A DNA stretch of 64,000 bases from Harmothoe impar (lineage: Eukaryota > Annelida > Polychaeta > Phyllodocida > Polynoidae). This document shows, one piece after another, positions 57,966 to 64,000 of this stretch (its first letter is position 1; every line of letters begins with the position of its first letter). The stretch spans positions 50,945,523 to 51,009,522 of the forward strand of contig OX381717.1 in the NCBI GenBank assembly GCA_947462335.1, given 5' to 3'. The translations under genes were made by a program, and so were the position numbers. The notes beneath the pieces are model-generated. The model did no database searches, was not told where the DNA came from, and saw only the letters and a list, made by a program, of their open reading frames with translations.

Positions 57966-58398
57966 TAGGGCCAAAAAAGTGTGTTTCTGGTTACCCGACC
58001 CTATACTACCTAGCAAAACAGGGCTTACTCTAGAAATTTTTATCCAATTTTGAAAAAAACAAAAGTAATTTTTGGATAGTCCGCAAGTTGACGCTGTTGT
58101 CGGCGCTGAAGTTTGTGAGTCAATTTTTGACCCTACCTAGCAAAAGAGGGCCGACCCTAGAAATTGTTATCCAATTTTGAAAAAAAAAGTCAAGTAATTT
58201 TTGGGCTATTTCAGAGTCAATTTGATAGTCCATGAGTTGACGCTGTTGCCGGCGAGTGGGAGCTAAAGTTTGCTAGTCAATTTCTGGCTACTTTTCAGAC
58301 CAAAGTCAAGAAAAAAAATTGATTTAAAAAAATCCAACCTATACCCTACCTAGATTTTCAGACTATGTAACCTGAAACACACCTTTTTTTTTGGGCCT
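57966..58398. mobile_element. TIR element with internal direct duplication
   Basis: gggccaaaaaagtgtgtttc is the inverse of gaaacacacctttttttttg near the right end. Inside, a block of about 115 bp (caaaacagggc, tccaattttgaaaaa, gatagtccgcaagttgacgc) is present twice. Half copies occur at 4765-4935 and 1125-1440. Confidence 0.7.
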
Positions 58399-59044
58399 AG
58401 GCTTGACCGAATTACCCTAGCTTGACCGAAAATGACAGAGAGCATCCAGGCGGAGAGATTCCCCTCTACAACTTGAGCTGTATGATATACATGGTGTGAC
58501 ACTGATGTCTCCGTCCAACCCAGGGCAGCCATTTGTCCAGGAAGCAGGGCAAAAGGAAAGTCCAAGTGAAATTACTTGTTACAGAAAGCTACTCCTTTCC
58601 TGAGTTTTGGCTCAGTGTACATGACCCTATGTTGTGGGGACGTTCATGGTGGGGGGTATGAAGGAGTAGAAAAGCTTCCATAATACCAGTGGGCATACTG
58701 GAACTGTAAAAGCCGACAAACTTGAGGGGTGTGAGGCTGACTGCTTTGTTGGGAGCCGGTGCCCTTAATTATGTGCAGAAAAGGCCTTCACACTGGTGGT
58801 CTGCCATATGATCTCTCCTCAGTGAACCATGTCTGAGATATCAAAGGCAATGGTTTACCTAGTTCTGTACTATGGTACCATTTGATGCATATATAGGACC
58901 GGCCAAATAAATGAGTACTTGCTATCTCTCAAAATGTGTAGGCAATAGCAGTTTTCTCCCTTCCTCCATAGATTCCATCATTCATCTCATAGAGGCGATC
59001 ATCCATGGACATATTACGACCACTGCTGTATTATGGGTATAGAC

Positions 59045-59395
59045 CCCTAAAATCGACATGGCGACATGGGCATTTCTTAAAATCGACATGGGACATGGCC
59101 AGTTAAGTGACATGTGACATGGGCATTTCTTAAAATCGACATGTGACATGGGCTTAGTGACATGAGAAAAGAATCTCATATAGAGGGAGGTAGGCTACCA
59201 AACTATTTCCTCAAATTTAGTCCCTGTGGGTTTTAAAATTCCAAATTTTTCCTGGGGCCTGCAGCCCCAAGACCCCAATTTGTAACTCTATATATATGCC
59301 CCATAATTCCTTTCCTTAGTGACACTAGTGACATGGCTTTTTCCTTAATGACATGTGACATGGCCATTTCTTAAAATCGACATGCGACATGGGGA
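59045..59395. repeat. Irregular tandem repeat of 'cttaaaatcgacatgtgacatgggcattt' units
   Basis: At least five imperfect copies of aaaatcgacatgNgacatggNc occur in two clusters (59047-59165 and 59335-59395), split by an unrelated A/T-rich segment. Confidence 0.75.
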
Positions 59396-59639
59396 CCACC
59401 CCATCTACCTTGATGTAAGGTTTAGTTGCTGACCCTCTGTGTGCACTGCCCTATACTATAATGTACATACTATATCAGCAGTACCAGGAACCCTTGTTGG
59501 ACCCTGTGTGGCTACAGAGATAAACTGTGTACTCCACATCCATAGCCACCCAATACCTACAGAGCCTCTGCCAGCTCCACCCAATACTACCTATAGGCTA
59601 CAACACTGCAGAGGTACCCCTGCCAGCAGGACCTGCTAG

Positions 59640-60490
59640 CACTGTAGGGGCTGCATACTGCTTTAATGTACAATGCCCTTGGTCTGGATGATGCATGAAT
59701 GCAGCCCTGGTGAGTAACTCGCCAGTACTGCATTCACGCATCATGACGACCCTTTAGGAGTGTGTATATACCCTGTACCCTGTAGAATCAATATGACGCA
59801 TGAATGCAGCATTAGCGAGCTACTCGCCAAGGATGCATTTATGCATCATGACAAGAAAGGGCATTATGCATTAAAGCACTTGTCAGCCTTAAAAGGGCTA
59901 GTGTACCAGATGCTGGCCTGCAGGGGGAGCAGCTCCTAATCCTTCCCCAGCACTGCCGACCCTACAGGGAGACACATTTAGGAGCTGTTTCCTCCTATTT
60001 CCCCTCCTGTTATCCTAACAGTGCCCACCACGGGTGGCCTTCCTGGGGAGGGAGTTTTAACCCTTTAAGGACGGCATAGTGCTTTAATGTACTATGCCAT
60101 TCATCGTCATGCTGTATAAATGCAGCCCTGGTGAGTAATTTGCTAGGGCTGCATTCACGACTCATGCTGACCCTTTATGAAATTGATACCACTCTCGAAG
60201 GGTAGTCACTGAATGCAGTCCTTGAAAGTACTCACCAGGGCTGCATTCATGCATCATGACGACAATAGGGCACAACACATTAAAGCACTATACAGCTCTT
60301 AACCCTTTAAGGGCGGCATAATTCATTAATTCATCATGCCTTTGGCCGTCATGATGCATGAATGCAGCCATGGTGAGTAACTTTCCATAGCTGCATTCAA
60401 GCACCATGCCAACCCTATGGAGTTGATGCACCAATGCAGCACCAGCAATTTACTCGCCGGGGCTGCATTGGTGCATGCATAATGATGACA
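59640..60490. repeat. Array of 'gcagccctggtgagtaactcgcc' hairpin units
   Basis: Repeated units combine a ctggNgagtaactcgccag palindrome, a gcattcatgcatcatgac end and a ccctttaagggcggcata lead. Five or more units are readable. Further copies lie at 63120-63365 and 11640-12145. No coding frame. Confidence 0.7.
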
Positions 60491-61311
60491 AATATCATAT
60501 TTCAATACCTGTCCAGAACAAGCAAAATGCTTTAACTTTGTCCCGGGAACTTTGTGCAAGTCAAGTTTGCCTAGGCCACTACTCATCAATTTAATGAAAG
60601 ATGGCGCCCGGGACACTCAATACCAACTACGTTCAATAGTGAAGTGTCCAATTCTGCGGGGGGGTGAGAAATTGTGCACCAAAAAGTGATAACTAACCAA
60701 TTAAAACGTAAATATCAGTTACTACAACATAGTATATTGCACATTAACATCAGACACTGACAAACTATACCCCTAGTTGAGCCATTAACCGTCTCTTTTT
60801 ACAACTTCAGTGGTAATTCTATGAGTCAGTTGGAGACTAATAAACTACACCCCCTAGTAAAGCCATAAACCATGCCCTTTTACAACTTTCAGTGGTAATT
60901 TTATTAGTCAGTTGGCTCCTCCAGGAGCTCGAATGTTTGAACCTCTCGATCTGATATGATCCCGTCGCCGCATTACAGGTTCAAATGGGACATCATCCTT
61001 GTTCAGACGTTGGAATAGACTCTCTTTTTCACGGATTTTAGGCTAAGGACGCACCCATTTTTCCTTAACAGAACGCTGACATTTGAGCCCCTGACCCCTT
61101 TTCCTGGAAAAGCACGGACATTAGGTTAGAAAAGCACGGACATTAGGTTAGAAATATTAATGTAGAGTGGGTATTTGTATGTTTCTACCAAAGAAGGTTC
61201 AGAGGATACCCCCTTTTCAGCAAAAAAACGTTGATTTTTCTTTTTTTTTTGGGGGGGGGGGCGACCCTTATCTGAAATACGCATTAAGAAGGCTGAAAAT
61301 GTCCTTTTATG

Positions 61312-61665
61312 TCATGTGGAGAAACAAAGTTACCAGGTTACTATGCTTAAGTACTAAAATGGCCGTTCTCCACATCCCCGTGGAGAAACTGATGCTCATT
61401 CTCCATGGCCTGTTCTCCACGATGATAGCTATGAAACCGATTTTAAATGTATACTTTAATAAAATTAATCAAGAATTACATAAAATAAATACAGAGATCC
61501 ACTCTAATCAGACTGAACTCCTGGTTTCTCCACTCCTGGTACATTGGATCACATCACACTCGGTTCTGCCCCATGTGATACGATCCAATGCACCACTTGT
61601 GAAGAAACCTGACGTGCAGACAGATTATCGTGGACCTCTGTCTACATCTCAGGGTTTTCTGAACG
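61312..61665 (+). repeat. Dispersed repeat, inverted partner of 5330-5665
   Basis: See the match listed for 5330-5665. The 170-codon frame spanning 61167-61679 runs through this repeat. It has no recognised domain and starts in an unrelated low-complexity segment, so I do not call it a gene. Confidence 0.6.
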
Positions 61666-62689
61666 TGGATGCTGTTTGATTAGAAACTGAGTGCGGGGAC
61701 ATGAGGGATGTCATGTCATTAAGGATCTCTTTGTCGGCCTAGCCAATAAGTCTGACATACTGTCAGACAAACCAGCACTTAGTTCTATCCCACTTGAAAG
61801 ATGATACTTTCTATGTAAAATAGTCGCTGACAAATCCATCCCTGCTGTCTTTGGTCGTCTAAAAAACATATCAGGTTCAGAATGATGTGTAGGTCCTTCG
61901 GGAGAAGGACACTTTCAGGTGTTAAGCTGAGTGAGGTGAGGCATGTCGTACATCACTGCTCACAAGTACATACAGTGTTTTGTTACTACACTATAAAAAA
62001 TGTGTATTGCCGGAATATGCATATACCCGCCAACAAAAAAAGGTTATTTTACGTCAAAATGATCTTTTAAAACTTTACTCCAGATAAGATATTATGCCTA
62101 CAATGCTGATTAGCTAGACTAGTATAATACTAAGATATCAAATCATATGCAAATTAAATTAAATTGAATTATATGTAAACAAATTGTAGCGTCCGGGTAG
62201 TGTTGGTGTGAACGTGCACATGAACTTTGATGTGTCTGTATGTACGTGGCCACGTGATTCTATAATAAAAAGAAAGTAGACGACTGTGTAAAGGCTAAAA
62301 TAACCCAACCTCGTCTAAACTTCATGAAAGTCTCAGCCATATCACCTTAAAACAAGGTCGGTTTGTCTTTTCAAAAGTAGCTCACTTTACTTTATTTTTT
62401 GTTCGATTGTATAATATGTTATTATTACATGTGTTACCATAACTTGTGAGACATCCCCAAATATTAGAGGTATCATTGTATACATACCTTTTATTCATCT
62501 TTATATCATCTTATATATACCCATCTTTATACCATCGAAAATGTGTAACCAACAGTGAGACAATGTTAAACCAGGTATCATCATTATTGTCATTACTACC
62601 ACTTGTGTATCCTGTGATTATGGCAATAAAATCATTTCAAACCTTTAAAAAAATATAAGGCTATGCCATAGCCTTAACCTCTCTAGCCT

Positions 62690-62757
62690 TAGAGAAACGT
62701 TATATAGAACGTTATAAAATGTTGTATAATGTTGTTTTTTTGTTTACTGGGTAAAAG
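62690..62757. mobile_element. Half copy of the aacgtt-rich MITE family
   Basis: gagaaacgttatatagaacg, aaatgttgtataatgttg and a terminal tttactgggtaa match the right half of 2771-2898. Confidence 0.6.
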
Positions 62758-63119
62758 GAACACACATAAATTTGCAACACACCGTTGACATGAACACACT
62801 TTTGGCGAATAGTGTGTATAGCCGGTGGAGCGTGTTATAAAGAAAAAGTGTTCAAAGCGGCTGTTCAAAAAGTGTGTTAAAAAATGTGTAAACGTAACAC
62901 ACTTTTCTGACTATACTATTATCAAACATAATATATCAACATGGCATGTGCCCGTGGTTTCGTAACAACTCCTCGTAACTAAGTATGTCTTCCCTAACGA
63001 ATAGGGCCAAGGCAATAAAGAAGATGACATGTCTGTTACTGTCACAACAGTAATCTAACGAATGCTTACCTGTCCCCTGGTTTATATTTCATCAACGGTA
63101 GAGGGGGCTCTTCAATTAA

Positions 63120-63365
63120 CTTTAAGGGCCGCACACTGCATTAAATGGACTGTGCCCGTTGTCGTAAAGATGAATGAATGCAGCACTGGCGAATAATTCG
63201 CCAGTGCTTCCTTTAAGCATCACGCCGACCCTATTGGGTTGATATAACCCCGAAGGATGAGCATTTTTAATGCAGCACTGCATGCCGAGTTACTCGCCAG
63301 TGCTGCATCCATGCATCATGACGATAAACAGCATAGTACATTGAAGCACTATATGCGGCACCGTG
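63120..63365. repeat. Further copy of the 59.6-60.5 kb hairpin family
   Basis: ctggcgaataattcgccag and gccgagttactcgccagtgc palindromes with gcatccatgcatcatgacga and a ttaagggccgcacactgcat lead. Confidence 0.7.
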
Positions 63366-63701
63366 AGCTTCATCACGTACAAGCCATTTTCTCTGCTCTG
63401 TTTTTTTTATTCTGAAAAGAAAACTCATTTCCTGTAGAATTATTTTTCAATAAGAGGAGCTGCCAAGAGTTCTATACATTTATAGTGCAGAGCACCCTTT
63501 CCGCGTGACCTCTTTCGCGTGCGGTATAGTGAATAACACGATCCCAAACAATTATCATTATTTTGTTCTTTTCGGGGACAGTGAAAAAATGATTTGTAGG
63601 CTAAAATTAAAGGAAGATATTTAAGTACCAGCTAGTCCCAGGCACGCACTACAAAGCAGATCGTACCTCACGCCGAGGACTCTCAACTAAGACTAGTAAT
63701 T

Positions 63702-63719
63702 GGGGGGGGGGGGGGGGGG
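63702..63719. repeat. G homopolymer (about 18 bp)
   Basis: A single G run. Its length is unreliable in any sequence assembly. Confidence 0.8.
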
Positions 63720-64000
63720 TGGCAGGCTAAAAATGTTAAGGGGACCAGTGCAAGTGATTGCAAATACATTAGAATAAACCATTTGCTTTAACTGCTATTA
63801 CCCTGATTAAACTGTTATACGTTTATTAATTGATATTGACCTTGTATTTCACCTTGTTACGACACAGATATCACTTTACACATGCAAGATTCGGAATCAG
63901 CACCCTCAAATTACCCTATTACACCTTTCAGACAAAGTATTGGTGACCACACCAACCAGTATATCAACAGTATGACTAAGACAGATCTCTATGTGAGTCA

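Noticed and set aside
61167..61679. 170-codon plus-strand frame, the longest near the right end
   Set aside because: It starts in low-complexity sequence (a G-run) and crosses a dispersed repeat shared with 5330-5665. No known domain, splice partner or signal is visible.

Overview
The window looks like nuclear DNA of a multicellular animal. It has many short exons with GT/AG introns, calcium-binding EGF and CCP (sushi) modules each on a single phase-1 exon, tRNA-derived SINE-like repeats, numerous small terminal-inverted-repeat (TIR) elements, and a degenerate Crypton-type recombinase. The repeat-rich, moderately AT-rich DNA and the CCP/EGF architecture would suit a marine invertebrate such as a lancelet, a hemichordate or another non-vertebrate lineage. 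The species cannot be fixed from the sequence alone.

Layout. 1-1.9 kb: a decayed DUF3504/KIAA1958-like (Crypton-derived) recombinase gene on the minus strand, running off the left edge, with a second inverted fragment inside its intron. 2.0-3.7 kb: repeats. 3.8-9.4 kb: gene C, a complete seven-exon plus-strand gene for a small single-pass membrane protein of 271 residues that I do not recognise. 9.4-16.8 kb: repeats, no convincing gene. 16.8-30.6 kb: gene A, 23 coding exons, 1255 residues: signal peptide, 11 CCP and 8 EGF modules, one transmembrane helix, proline-rich tail. 30.6-42.7 kb: a probable 3' UTR, then repeats. 42.7-50.4 kb: gene B, a tandem paralogue of gene A with 14 coding exons and 688 residues (5 CCP, 5 EGF), lacking the nine exons that form the centre of gene A. 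50.4-64 kb: duplicated sequence, minisatellites, hairpins and TIR elements, no convincing gene.

I assembled the gene models by hand from reading frame, splice consensus and phase. Every internal exon preserves frame, and each total length is a multiple of three (816, 3768 and 2067 nt including stop). The two coding exons for each signal peptide (59 and 47 nt) are too short to stand out as open reading frames; they were found by comparing the paralogues.

Genes A and B probably encode cell-surface adhesion or recognition receptors of the CCP/cbEGF type. They share short cytoplasmic tails with PPxY and proline-rich motifs and a conserved C-terminal peptide. Gene C, with a heavily glycosylated, possibly Ig-like ectodomain, is a third surface protein on the same strand. 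No evidence here shows that the three act together.
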